In this document: piece after piece, positions 1 to 8,071 of the stretch
How the letters are laid out: each line of letters begins with the position of its first letter
Position numbering within the stretch: the first letter of the stretch is position 1
Assembly: GCA_964370795.1 (NCBI GenBank)
Contig: CAYJME010000011.1
Span: 1 to 32,190, forward strand
Length of the DNA: 32,190 nucleotides
Origin: JAHFOW01 sp964370795
GTDB lineage: Bacteria > Planctomycetota > Brocadiia > Brocadiales > Brocadiaceae
Reading direction: 5' to 3'
Position numbers and translations under genes: made by a program
Notes under the pieces: model-generated
Databases searched by the model: none
What the model saw: the letters and a program-made list of their open reading frames with translations, nothing else
Told to the model about the DNA's origin: nothing

Positions 1-69
1 ACGTTTTCGTATGTCTGCGGTCGGGGGGCGAATCATGTTAGCTGGCATGTGTTATTGTTAATAAAAACA

Positions 70-161
70 GGAGAGGTGCCAGAGTGGTTGATCGGGACGG
101 TCTCGAAAACCGTTTCCCGCTTAAAAACGGGACGTGGGTTCGAATCCCACCCTCTCCGCCA
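70..161 (+). tRNA. tRNA-Ser (anticodon CGA)
   Basis: The acceptor stem GGAGAGG (70-76) pairs with CCTCTCC (151-157), followed by discriminator G and an encoded CCA end at 159-161. The anticodon stem ACGGT/ACCGT encloses the loop CTCGAAA, giving anticodon CGA, which reads UCG serine codons. A long variable arm (around TTCCCGC and its partner GCGGGA-like strand) is typical of class II tRNA-Ser. The T arm carries GGTTCGAATCC. It stands just before a second tRNA-Ser with the same acceptor stem, so the two probably arose by duplication or belong to one transcription unit. Confidence 0.96.
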
Positions 162-270
162 GTGTATAAAGTAAGTAGAGTAAGAATAAAGAGAGTTATC
201 GTTGCTGAAGTTCGGAAGATATAAAGCCGGTATATAAATCTCGCAGCTTCGCAACTTTATCGTTTTTTCA

Positions 271-363
271 GGAGAGGTGTCAGAGAGGCCGAATGAGCGC
301 GCTTGGAAAGCGCGTATACCGACAAAATCGGTATCGCGGGTTCGACTCCCGCCCTCTCCGCCA
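271..363 (+). tRNA. tRNA-Ser (anticodon GGA)
   Basis: The acceptor stem GGAGAGG (271-277) pairs with CCTCTCC (353-359), with discriminator G360 and encoded CCA at 361-363. The anticodon stem CGCGC/GCGCG encloses TTGGAAA, giving anticodon GGA for UCC/UCU serine codons. A long variable arm (ACCGACAAAATCGGT) makes it class II. A T run (365-370) directly follows the CCA end; it could help termination, but the long SRP RNA starts only a few bases on. Confidence 0.96.
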
Positions 364-371
364 GTTTTTTA

Positions 372-645
372 TCGGCCGTGCTAGATGGGGAGCTAGCGGT
401 TCCCTGTAACCTGCAACCCGCTACAGCAGGATCGATCACTTTTCAGAGGGCCTTCGGACTATTAGTTCTGTTAATGTAAGGGGTGTTGATGGCTGGACCT
501 CATGCAATAGGAGATATTACGAACCTGGTCAGGTGCGGAAGCAAGCAGCCATAAGTATTTGTCCCTATGTGCCGTGAGTAACTCTGGTCTGAGCTTCCTG
601 CATTAATAACCTAATAGAAAGAGGAACGAAAAAAGCGCACGGCCT
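372..645 (+). ncRNA. ffs: Signal recognition particle RNA, long (Alu-containing) bacterial form
   Basis: This RNA is the scaffold of the signal recognition particle, which targets nascent membrane and secreted proteins. The S-domain tip is clear: GGTCAGG at 527-533, the GGAA tetraloop at 537-540 closed by C-G, then GCAAGCAGC at 541-549, the Ffh-binding signature. The second pair closing the loop is G-C (535/542) instead of the usual C-G, a compensatory swap. The 5' part (374-430: GGCCGTGCTAG, GGGGAG, CCTGTAACCTGCAA, GCAGG) matches the Alu domain of the Bacillus-type scRNA as I remember it. GGCCGTGC (374-381) pairs with GCACGGCC (637-644), closing the whole molecule at about 275 nt. It ends 37 bases before dnaX. 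The exact ends are approximate by a few bases. Confidence 0.9.
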
Positions 646-682
646 TATATTGACATAACAAAAAATACGAGGTGGATGGCTA

Positions 683-2350
683 ATGTCTTATGTTGTTCTG
701 GCGCGGAGATATCGTCCTCAAACCTTTGAGGATATCGTTGGGCAGGAACCTATTGTAACAACTATGCGGAATGCCATTCGAACCAATAGGGTTGCCCACG
801 CATATTTATTTGCCGGTCCCCGGGGAGTTGGTAAGACATCAATGGCCAGGATTCTATCGAAGGCTCTCAATTGCCAGCACGGCCCTACTGACACACCCTG
901 CAATATCTGCGATATTTGCCGATGCATCACCGAGGGGAATGATATGGATGTAATGGAAATTGACGGGGCATCCAATCGCGGTATCGATGAGGTAAGAAAT
1001 ATCCGGCAAAATGTAAATTACGCGCCATCACGAGCACATTATAAAATTTATATTATAGACGAAGTCCACATGCTCACCCGTGAGGCATTTAACGCCTTAC
1101 TCAAGACACTTGAAGAGCCGCCGCCCCATGTTAAGTTCATTTTTGCCACAACTGCTGCGAACCGGCTCCCGGAAACCGTTCAATCCCGTTGTCAGCGTTT
1201 TGATTTCAAACACATTTCTATACAGGATATCGAAAAACGTCTCCAGGATATTTGCCAAACTGAAGGGGTGCAGATAGACACATCAACCCTCCACATGATA
1301 GCCAGATACGCCAGGGGTGGTTTGCGGGATTCGCAATCGGTTCTGGACCAACTTCTTTCTTTCCGCAGGGATAAAATATCCCCGGAGGATGTAACTTTTG
1401 TCCTTGGCTGTGTCGAAGAAGATAAGATATTGAATATATTCGAGAGCTTTGTAAAAAAAGACGTAGCAACTGCCCTGAGGATTATTGATGATATTTTAAA
1501 CGAGGGAAAGACTCCGGGGGAATTTGTTGATCAGGTGCTTTCGTGCCTGAGAGACCTGCTGATCTTTTCTTCCTGTGGACAGGAAGCGCCCTGGATGGAA
1601 TTTAGCGCCTCCCTGATTCAACGATTTGGAAAGTCTTTTTCCCAGGATACTTTACTTTATATGATACAGATACTTTCAGATACAAGGATGCGGACAACCG
1701 ACTCTTTTTTACAGCGTATTTTACTTGAAATGGCCATAATCAAGATAAGCCGGCTGGAATCGGTTCGCTCTTTAAGCGAAATTTCCGAAATGGTTGCAGC
1801 GCTGGAAAGCAGGTTTTCGAATTTAAGTATTAATCCATCAGGAATAAGCGAAGAAAGGGCAGGTCCCCCAATTGCCGTTGTTCGGCCGGTAGTATCTGAG
1901 TCGGCGCCAGCCGTGTACGATGAGGAATCAAAAGAAAACGTTGTCCCGGAAATTCACCATGATGAAAAAGGCGCGTGGGAAAATATCCTTCTTAAGATTC
2001 AGGGAAAGAAGAAATCTACATGGGCGCTTTTGCGGGAGGCTCGATTTGTAGGATTCAAGGACGGTGAGATAACGATTGAATTCCCCGGTAATTATTCTTT
2101 TCACAAGGAAAAACTTGATCAGATTGACGAAAGAGGTCTGATAGAACGGTGCGCAAGCGAAACACTCCAGAGCAATGTAAAGCTCAAACTCGTAATATCA
2201 AAAAATGGGAGCGGCGAAAAAAGCAGGCCTCACCCGAATACAGGCCGGAACTCTTCCGAACAACCGGCGGCTGATCCATCCGTTACAGAACCGGCGGTGA
2301 AGAAAACACTGGAGTTGTTTGGCGGTCAGGTTATCAAGGTAAATAAATAA
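683..2350 (+). CDS. dnaX: DNA polymerase III subunit gamma/tau
   Basis: This is the clamp-loader ATPase of the replicative DNA polymerase (555 aa). The N-terminal AAA+ module shows Walker A GPRGVGKT (45-52), four zinc-binding cysteines (C64, C73, C76, C79), Walker B IIDEVH (124-129), sensor 1 ATT (155-157) and the SRC arginine-finger motif (168-170). The clamp-loader lid and collar follow to about residue 370, then a variable linker and a tau-like C-terminal domain (about 430-555). The ATG has a good ribosome site, GAGGTGG, seven bases upstream. It follows the SRP RNA closely and is followed 15 bases on by ybaB, an arrangement known from Bacillus and many other bacteria. I see no convincing programmed frameshift site for a shorter gamma form. 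Confidence 0.97.
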   Translation: MSYVVLARRYRPQTFEDIVGQEPIVTTMRNAIRTNRVAHAYLFAGPRGVGKTSMARILSKALNCQHGPTDTPCNICDICRCITEGNDMDVMEIDGASNRGIDEVRNIRQNVNYAPSRAHYKIYIIDEVHMLTREAFNALLKTLEEPPPHVKFIFATTAANRLPETVQSRCQRFDFKHISIQDIEKRLQDICQTEGVQIDTSTLHMIARYARGGLRDSQSVLDQLLSFRRDKISPEDVTFVLGCVEEDKILNIFESFVKKDVATALRIIDDILNEGKTPGEFVDQVLSCLRDLLIFSSCGQEAPWMEFSASLIQRFGKSFSQDTLLYMIQILSDTRMRTTDSFLQRILLEMAIIKISRLESVRSLSEISEMVAALESRFSNLSINPSGISEERAGPPIAVVRPVVSESAPAVYDEESKENVVPEIHHDEKGAWENILLKIQGKKKSTWALLREARFVGFKDGEITIEFPGNYSFHKEKLDQIDERGLIERCASETLQSNVKLKLVISKNGSGEKSRPHPNTGRNSSEQPAADPSVTEPAVKKTLELFGGQVIKVNK

Positions 2351-2365
2351 GGAGGTAAATTCATT

Positions 2366-2719
2366 ATGAAGGGCATGGGTAATATATCAGAAATGATGAA
2401 ACAGGTGCAGAAGCAGGCACAGAAGATGCAAAAACAGATGGAAGAACTTCAAAATGATTTGAAGGAGCGCGTCGTCGAAGCCAGCTCCGGCGGTGGAATG
2501 GTCACGGTACACATGAATGGAAAGCAGGAGATGCTTTCTATTAAGATCGATCCGGAAGTAGTGGATCCAAATGACGTACAGATGCTTGAGGACCTTATTC
2601 TTTCGGCAGTTTCACAGGCAATGAAAAAATCACAGGAATTATACCAATCCGAGATGGGAAAAGTTACCGGCGGATTAAATGTTCCCGGCATGCCAGGGAT
2701 GTTTGGCGGCGGGATGTAG
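2366..2719 (+). CDS. ybaB: YbaB/EbfC family nucleoid-associated protein
   Basis: This is a small DNA-binding, nucleoid-associated protein of 117 aa, close to the family's usual length. The N-terminus is a long amphipathic helix rich in M, Q and K (residues 8-38). It leads into the conserved core with SGGGMV (about 41-46) and IKIDPEVVDP (about 59-68), and a glycine/methionine-rich tail follows. The start is supported by GGAGG ten bases upstream. It sits between dnaX and recR, the standard place for this gene, which suggests co-transcription and a role linked to replication or recombination, although the cellular job of the family is still loosely defined. Confidence 0.93.
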   Translation: MKGMGNISEMMKQVQKQAQKMQKQMEELQNDLKERVVEASSGGGMVTVHMNGKQEMLSIKIDPEVVDPNDVQMLEDLILSAVSQAMKKSQELYQSEMGKVTGGLNVPGMPGMFGGGM

Positions 2720-2773
2720 TGTTGGGGGGTAAACGGTGTTCGTTGTAATAACTAACAGGAGAGGTTTTTTGCT

Positions 2774-3382
2774 TTGATTGCTTATCCACAATCGGTAGTT
2801 AAACTTATTAATGAATTTGAAAAATTGCCGGGTATCGGGCAAAAGACCGCAGAGCGTCTGGCGTGTTATATTTTGAAACAATCTCCGGAAGAGGCTATGC
2901 AGCTTGCTTATGCCATTCGGGATGTGAAAAAACTTATCAAGACGTGTTCGGTTTGTTTCAACGTTTCGGAAAATAATCCGTGCCACATTTGCAACAACGG
3001 AAACAGGGATGTTTCCACGATCTGCGTTGTTGAACAACTCGCAGACCTTCTGACGGTTGAGAAGACGGGTAAGTATCATGGCCTTTATCATGTACTCCAG
3101 GGACATATTTCTCCATTAGAGAACATAACGCCAGAATCTTTAACTATTGAAAAACTTTTACAACGGGTGAAAGAAAATCATGTTAAAGAAGTCATCATGG
3201 CAACAAATTTGAACATGGAAGGTGATGCTACGGCTTTGTATGTTCATAAAAAGTTGTCTTTATTAGGAGTACGGGTTACGAGGCTTGCTCGTGGATTACC
3301 GACGGGAAGTTATCTTGAATATGCAAATACTGCTATGGTTGCAGACGCCATGAGCGGTAGAAATGAAATGACGGTTTCTTAA
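2774..3382 (+). CDS. recR: Recombination mediator protein RecR
   Basis: RecR works with RecO (and RecF) to load RecA on single-stranded DNA during gap repair. The 202 aa length is typical. The protein shows an N-terminal helix-hairpin-helix (LPGIGQKTAERLA, about 18-30), a four-cysteine zinc finger (C58, C61, C70, C73), a TOPRIM domain starting with ICVVE (83-87), and the conserved RLARGLPTGSYLEYAN stretch near the C-terminus. The start codon is TTG, chosen because AGGAGAGG lies about eight bases upstream and the protein begins at the family's normal N-terminus. It is third in the dnaX-ybaB-recR unit. Confidence 0.96.
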   Translation: MIAYPQSVVKLINEFEKLPGIGQKTAERLACYILKQSPEEAMQLAYAIRDVKKLIKTCSVCFNVSENNPCHICNNGNRDVSTICVVEQLADLLTVEKTGKYHGLYHVLQGHISPLENITPESLTIEKLLQRVKENHVKEVIMATNLNMEGDATALYVHKKLSLLGVRVTRLARGLPTGSYLEYANTAMVADAMSGRNEMTVS

Positions 3383-3482
3383 TATGAATAATCTGTAGTA
3401 GTGTAGCCCAGCCGAAGTCCTCCTTTTTTTGATTCATCTGGTTATGAAGTTAAAGTTGTTTTTTTACGGAAGGTGATGTTTC

Positions 3483-4928
3483 ATGAAAATGCAGTCGTAT
3501 TTATTACCACAACTTCAACAAAAAATGAAGTTGTCTCCTCAAATCATTCAATCAATTGAGATTTTGCAGTTGCCGCTCTTAGCCCTTATTGAACATGTGC
3601 AGCAGGAACTGGCCGAAAATCCCGTGCTCGATGAGATTGTAGATGAGAAGAAGGATGAAAATGCCGGAGAGGGAGACGAGACTGCACAACTTTCAGAAAG
3701 CGAAAATGCTGCGCCGGTTGACGAATTGGACAAACTGGGCGAAATTGCTGAGGATTGGCGTGATTATTATTCACAAACAACCGTTAGAAGAAATAATTAC
3801 CTGGAAGAGCGTGATCAGAAGCAGGAAGCGCTGGAAAATACAGCTGCCAAGTCAATGTCCCTCCATGACTATTTAATGGGGCAACTGTCATTGATAGATA
3901 TACCGCCTCGTCTTGTCGAGACATGCGAAAATATTATTTATTCTATTGATAAAACAGGTTATATTGCCAGTCCCCTGGAAGAAATTATGCAGTCCCTGGA
4001 AAAACCCCTTCCTCTCGAGGATGTTAAAGAAGCCTTGCGGATTATTCAGTCCCTGGAACCGCCCGGCGTAGGGGCCAGAAACCTCCAGGAATGTTTAATA
4101 CTACAACTGGACAAACGAGACCCAAACTACCCGTTAATGAGAGAATTGCTCATTCATCACCTGGAAGATATTGAAATGAGAAAGTATCCGATGATAGCCA
4201 AAAAAACGGGATACAGCCTGGAGGTAATCAAAAAACAGGTAGAGTTTATCCGCACATTGAATCCCAAGCCAGGATCTATTTTTTGTGACGAAACAATTCC
4301 GTATGTTGTTCCGGAAGTAAAGGTAGAATATATTGATGGAAAATATGAGGTATTTCTGATCGATAACGCAAATCTTCCCCATTTGCATATCAGTTCTTTT
4401 TATAAAAGGTTTCTCGGAGAAAATGGCGCTGACACCACGACGCGCCAGTACATCCAGAAGAAAATCGAATCGGCAAAATGGCTTATTGACGCTATAGAAC
4501 AGAGACGAAGCACCCTCTATAAGATTGCGTGCAAGATTGTTGAATTGCAAAAGGGTTTTTTAGACGAGGGAATTCATCATCTTCGGACACTCAAGATGCA
4601 GGATGTCGCAGATATTGTCGGGGTGCATGTTTCCACGGTAAGCCGCGCCATTGCCCATAAATATATCCAGACGCCACAGGGTATATTTGAGATGAAGTTT
4701 TTCTTTACCGGCGGTTTTCAGAACGTGGATGGCACCATGGAATCGTGGGAGTCTATCAGGCAGAAGCTTTCAGATATTGTTGCAAAAGAAGATAAGTCCG
4801 GTCCACTGAGCGACGAAGAAGTCGCAGATAAATTACGCGCTTCGGGTGTTGATATTGCCCGGAGGACAGTTACAAAATATCGTCGAATCATGAAGATACC
4901 ATCTTCGAGACAAAGGAGGGAATATTAA
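3483..4928 (+). CDS. rpoN: RNA polymerase sigma-54 factor
   Basis: Sigma-54 directs RNA polymerase to -24/-12 promoters and needs AAA+ enhancer-binding activators. The protein has 481 aa. Region I is the glutamine/leucine-rich N-terminus (1-55, LLPQLQQKMKLSPQ and SIEILQLPL). An acidic region II follows (about 56-95), then the core-binding domain, a helix-turn-helix around DVADIVGVHVSTVSRAI, and the RpoN box ARRTVTKYR at 459-467 that reads the -24 element. GGAAGGTGA precedes the ATG. It lies 100 bases after recR, probably with its own expression signals. No activator gene is present in this window. Confidence 0.97.
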   Translation: MKMQSYLLPQLQQKMKLSPQIIQSIEILQLPLLALIEHVQQELAENPVLDEIVDEKKDENAGEGDETAQLSESENAAPVDELDKLGEIAEDWRDYYSQTTVRRNNYLEERDQKQEALENTAAKSMSLHDYLMGQLSLIDIPPRLVETCENIIYSIDKTGYIASPLEEIMQSLEKPLPLEDVKEALRIIQSLEPPGVGARNLQECLILQLDKRDPNYPLMRELLIHHLEDIEMRKYPMIAKKTGYSLEVIKKQVEFIRTLNPKPGSIFCDETIPYVVPEVKVEYIDGKYEVFLIDNANLPHLHISSFYKRFLGENGADTTTRQYIQKKIESAKWLIDAIEQRRSTLYKIACKIVELQKGFLDEGIHHLRTLKMQDVADIVGVHVSTVSRAIAHKYIQTPQGIFEMKFFFTGGFQNVDGTMESWESIRQKLSDIVAKEDKSGPLSDEEVADKLRASGVDIARRTVTKYRRIMKIPSSRQRREY

Positions 4929-5135
4929 GTGAGACGGAAAAAAAACATAATACCTGTCATCCTTTCGATCATGGGCGCAATCGCTCTTTTTCCTTTAACG
5001 GGTTGTTTTACCACAGACAAATATCATAACAAACGAAAAATGGATACTATTGGAGAGGACATTGGCGCTGTTCACAAGGATATTGATAATGTCCTGGGTC
5101 TTGATGAACCCTCCCCTTTGTTAGAAAAAGAATAG
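4929..5135 (+). CDS. Small predicted lipoprotein downstream of rpoN
   Basis: This 68 aa protein starts with GTG directly after the rpoN stop codon, with AGGAGGG (4914-4920) inside rpoN as its ribosome site, so translation is probably coupled. The N-terminus has basic residues RRKK (2-5), a hydrophobic stretch (7-23) and a lipobox LTGC with the lipidated cysteine at 26, so it should be exported and anchored by a lipid. The mature part is only about 43 aa, polar, and ends in a DEPSPLLEKE-like tail. I do not recognise a family with a known function. Confidence 0.75.
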   Translation: MRRKKNIIPVILSIMGAIALFPLTGCFTTDKYHNKRKMDTIGEDIGAVHKDIDNVLGLDEPSPLLEKE

Positions 5136-5173
5136 ACTTACAGGCAAAGAGGTCAAAATCAAGCGTTATTATC

Positions 5174-5281
5174 ATGGCACAACAAGTAACCATTTACATT
5201 GTCATAGTTATTGCGTGCATAATTTATTTAATGTATGGGAATTTCAATACAAATCATAGCGCGGGTAGTTTATCCCTATAA
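5174..5281 (+). CDS. Possible 35-aa single-pass membrane peptide
   Basis: An ATG frame of 35 codons encodes a peptide with one strongly hydrophobic segment (about residues 5-21, VTIYIVIVIACIIYLMY) and a polar tail. The composition resembles many real small membrane proteins, and it lies 38 bases after the lipoprotein gene. The closest GAGGT is more than 20 bases upstream, which is too far for a good ribosome site, and I recognise no family. This is a weak call that would need conservation in related genomes. Confidence 0.25.
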   Translation: MAQQVTIYIVIVIACIIYLMYGNFNTNHSAGSLSL

Positions 5282-5455
5282 CTATTTATACCGTTTAAAC
5301 CGATTGAACTGTTTGAACGGTTTATAGATATCTGCGCTACAATAAAAAGTCGCCGTAAGGCCTAACTAAAAACTTTGTCCTGATTACTCATGAAAGCATG
5401 ATTTGTTAATCATACATCATTACTCATTTTCCCGGACAAGAGAAAACTCATTCTG

Positions 5456-5517
5456 TAAAAGTCCCCCTTAGAAAAGGGGGATTCAGGGGGTTGTTTAATA
5501 AACACCTTAACTTAATG
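5456..5517 (+). repeat. G-rich inverted-repeat element, copy A (left end missing)
   Basis: The core CCCCCTTAGAAAAGGGGG (5463-5480) can fold as a hairpin and is followed by ATTCAGGGGGTTGTTT and, 9 bases on, CTTAACTTAATG (5506-5517). The same order is found at 32077-32141, including GTAAAAGT at the left of the core. Copy A lacks the left terminal arm CATTAAGTTAAG that copy B has. It is probably a short non-autonomous mobile or REP-like repeat. Confidence 0.75.
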
Positions 5518-5622
5518 ACCTTGGTCAAAATAAACCATATATTGTAATTCCTTCCCTTGTCTAGAGAATAGGTCTTCCGGTGAAAATAATTCTGCACTAA
5601 ATTCAAAAACAGCAAGTAACTT

Positions 5623-7203
5623 ATGAATTTTGATCTCATTATAAAAAATGGAATGCTCATCGATGGAACAGATATGCCCGGAAGGCATGTGGATATCGGT
5701 ATCCGTGATGACAAGATCGTATTTCTTGACAAGCATATCCCCGTCTATAACTGCCCAACCATTGACGCCGGTGGTATGATTGTCGCCCCAGGATTTGTTG
5801 ATATCCATTCCCATAGTGATTTTTTATGGCTTGCCCGGCCGGAAAGCGATAGCAAGGTGCTTGACGGCGTAACAACGGAGATCTGTGGGAATTGTGGTTT
5901 ATCAGCCTTTCCTTTGCGGGGAAAGGTATTAGAAAGACGGGCGCAGGGACTTGCAAAATATGGTATTGATCTTACCTGGCAGTCGGCTGCGGAATTTTTT
6001 GACGTGGCAGAAAAGGCCAAAAGCTCCATCAACAGGGCATTCCTTGTTGGTCATGGAAATATCAGGGCGTGTGTTTTGGAATATGATAATAGAAGCCCGG
6101 AACCTCACGAACTACGCCAAATGAGCAATGACCTGAGGGAAGCTATGGAGTCCGGGGCATATGGTATGACAAGCGGCCTTATTTATCCCCCCGGTTGTTA
6201 TGCAACAAGGGAAGAACTATCGGAAATGTGCACGGTGATAAAGGAATACGGTGGTCTTTATGCAACTCACATGCGGAACGAAGGCGATACCATAGAAGAT
6301 GCCCTTGCAGAGGCAATTGAAGTATCAAAACGGTCTGGAGTCCGCCTGCAGGTCTCCCATCTGAAAACGTCGGGAAACCGCAACTGGCATAAAATTCAAA
6401 ATATATACACGATCCTTGAACGAGCCCGGAACGAAGGGGTTGATATTACCTGTGACCGCTATCCCTATATCGCTGCTGCCACAGACCTGGACGTTGTCTT
6501 GCCCCATTGGGTGTATGAAGGTGGTACTGAGAAACAGATACAGAGATTAAAAGATGCACCCATGCGGAAACAAATTGCAAAAGAAGTAGAGGCTATACAT
6601 GATAACTCTTTCTGGAATGGCGTGGTAATTTCGTCCGTGCATTATGGCAAAAACAAATGGATGGAAGGAAAGACAATTACAGAAATTTCCCTGGAACTCA
6701 AAAAACCACCGCTGGAAACGATCTTTGACCTGCTGATAGAAGAAGATACCAGGGTAGACATTTTTCTCTTTAGTATGTGCGAAGAGAATCTGGAAAAGAT
6801 ACTGACCTGGGATTTTGTCTTTGTTGGTTCTGATAGTTCAATGCGCGCAGCGCAGGGAATATTGAGCGAAGGCAGACCGCACCCGCGGAGCTATGGAACT
6901 TTTTCCCGTGTTCTGGGGAAATTCTGCCGTGAAAAGAATCTCCTTTCCGAAGAGAAGGCCATCCAGAAAATGACGAGTTTACCTGCTCTAAAAGTTGGCC
7001 TGGAGAAAAGGGGGATAATAAAGGAGGGGTATTTCGCAGACATAACTATTTTTAATCCCCGGAAAGTTATCGATAAAAGCACATTTCAACATCCCCATCA
7101 ATACTCAGAAGGAATTGAATACGTGATCGTGAATGGAAAAATTGTTGTTAACAAAGGTGCGCATACCGGAATATTGAATGGCCGTATCCTGAGAAAACAG
7201 TAA
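5623..7203 (+). CDS. N-acyl-D-amino-acid deacylase family amidohydrolase
   Basis: This 526 aa protein belongs to the D-aminoacylase branch of the amidohydrolase superfamily, metal-dependent TIM-barrel enzymes that hydrolyse N-acyl-D-amino acids or related amides. Visible ligands are H62 and H64 with D66 in VDIHSHSD, C91 in the branch-specific GNCGLS, H216 in ATHMRNEGD, H246 in VSHLKTSG and the catalytic-type aspartate D404 in GSDSS. The N-terminal and C-terminal beta-sandwich parts are present (DLIIKNGMLIDGT at the start, GYFADITIFNP near the end), so the protein looks complete. The exact substrate cannot be read from sequence. The neighbours (CYTH protein, Ste24 protease) do not define a pathway. 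A role in salvage of D-amino acid or peptidoglycan fragments is only a guess. Confidence 0.88.
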   Translation: MNFDLIIKNGMLIDGTDMPGRHVDIGIRDDKIVFLDKHIPVYNCPTIDAGGMIVAPGFVDIHSHSDFLWLARPESDSKVLDGVTTEICGNCGLSAFPLRGKVLERRAQGLAKYGIDLTWQSAAEFFDVAEKAKSSINRAFLVGHGNIRACVLEYDNRSPEPHELRQMSNDLREAMESGAYGMTSGLIYPPGCYATREELSEMCTVIKEYGGLYATHMRNEGDTIEDALAEAIEVSKRSGVRLQVSHLKTSGNRNWHKIQNIYTILERARNEGVDITCDRYPYIAAATDLDVVLPHWVYEGGTEKQIQRLKDAPMRKQIAKEVEAIHDNSFWNGVVISSVHYGKNKWMEGKTITEISLELKKPPLETIFDLLIEEDTRVDIFLFSMCEENLEKILTWDFVFVGSDSSMRAAQGILSEGRPHPRSYGTFSRVLGKFCREKNLLSEEKAIQKMTSLPALKVGLEKRGIIKEGYFADITIFNPRKVIDKSTFQHPHQYSEGIEYVIVNGKIVVNKGAHTGILNGRILRKQ

Positions 7204-7275
7204 GTTAATGTACAGGAATTTCCATTTTATTCATGCGGGTTTCAGGGTGGCATGGACAATTCCACAAGATAAGGA

Positions 7276-7348
7276 AACCCACCCCTATAATCCCCTCCCA
7301 AGAGGGGACTCCACAATTCCCCTATCGGGAGGGGTTAGGGGTGGGTTT
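7276..7348. repeat. Intergenic inverted-repeat element with AACCCACCCCT ends
   Basis: The left arm AAACCCACCCCTATAATCCC faces a right arm GGGTTAGGGGTGGGTTT, with inner pairs CCCCTCCCAAGAGGGG and CCCCTATCGGGAGGGG. The arms match except for a small indel. It lies between the amidohydrolase and the CYTH gene and happens to be open in the CYTH frame, which would add a spurious N-terminus to that protein. It resembles widespread short palindromic intergenic repeats and differs in sequence from the GGGGGATTCAGGGGGTTG family elsewhere in the window. Confidence 0.75.
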
Positions 7349-7423
7349 TCAACGAATAAATTTATATTTCTGGTTCAATCCGCAAGACTGAACCGGCTCG
7401 TTTATCATTCAAATATTAATAAA

Positions 7424-8071
7424 GTGACTACAACCAAAAAAACAGAAATTGAAGCAAAATTTATCTGCCCTGACGGTCTTACCCTGGATACCATACTCAA
7501 TACTATACAAAATATGGAACTCCAGTACGCCAAGGAAACACCCTGCTTTCAGACAGATACCTATCTGGATACCCCTGAATACACACTTCTGAAATCATTT
7601 ACCGCCTTGCGTATACGTCAGCGAGGGGAAAATTACGTAGGCGCGTGTAAATCGTCAGGAACTCAAATGGGCGCTATTTTTGAACGTAGGGAATGTGAGT
7701 GGACACTTTCCGGTGATGAAATAAAACTTTGGACTGAGGAGAAAAAACCGTCAATCCCTCCGTCAATTCTTACAGAATTCAATCTCCTCGGACAAACGGT
7801 GAGAAAGGTACTGGTCATCGAGACGCAACGTTCTACCGCCATAATCAGCGGAAATGAAGGGCTTAAAATAGAATTATCCCTGGATGATGTAACCTTTCGG
7901 GGGCATAAAGGCAAACAGTTTTACCGGGAGATAGAGACTGAACTGATGGATGGGTCTTTTGAACAATTTAAGGATATTGCCAATCGTCTCCAAAACCTTC
8001 TCCACCTGCAGACAGCGATTGATTCGAAATACAAACAGGGTATGATACTCGTTGGGAAGTATAGTGGCTAA
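7424..8071 (+). CDS. CYTH domain protein (class IV adenylate cyclase / triphosphatase-like)
   Basis: CYTH proteins form a triphosphate tunnel and act as inorganic or thiamine triphosphatases or, less often, adenylate cyclases. From the proposed GTG start the protein has 215 aa and opens with the hallmark ExExK motif (TEIEAKF). It continues with TDTYLDTPEYTLLKS, ALRIRQRGENY, CKSSG, LSLDDVTF and YREIETEL, the alternating charged strands of the tunnel. The frame stays open back to an ATG at 7208, but those 72 extra residues are read through an inverted-repeat element and have no domain character, so I prefer 7424. No good ribosome site is visible at either start. The end overlaps the next gene. 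The substrate is undecided. Confidence 0.82.
   Translation: MTTTKKTEIEAKFICPDGLTLDTILNTIQNMELQYAKETPCFQTDTYLDTPEYTLLKSFTALRIRQRGENYVGACKSSGTQMGAIFERRECEWTLSGDEIKLWTEEKKPSIPPSILTEFNLLGQTVRKVLVIETQRSTAIISGNEGLKIELSLDDVTFRGHKGKQFYREIETELMDGSFEQFKDIANRLQNLLHLQTAIDSKYKQGMILVGKYSG

Larger units (their letters stand above)
5136..5622. other. Intergenic region, 487 bp
   Basis: No firmly supported gene lies here. It holds a possible very small membrane-protein frame (5174-5281), a short inverted repeat (TAAACCG at 5296-5302 with CGGTTTA at 5318-5324) inside an A/T-rich stretch with GTTTAAAC, and a G-rich repeat element at 5456-5517. The start of the amidohydrolase gene at 5623 has no strong ribosome site that I can see. 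Confidence 0.6.

Noticed and set aside
33..439. Two short minus-strand frames over the tRNA-Ser genes (peptides like WDSNPRP and ERAGVEPA)
   Set aside because: These are the well-known false peptides produced by reading tRNA-Ser genes backwards.
2200..2223. Slippery-looking A runs in dnaX (A AAA AAT at 2200-2206 and AAAAAAG at 2217-2223)
   Set aside because: The second run is in the wrong phase for a -1 shift, and the first lies near the 3' end of the gene and would not give a gamma-sized product.
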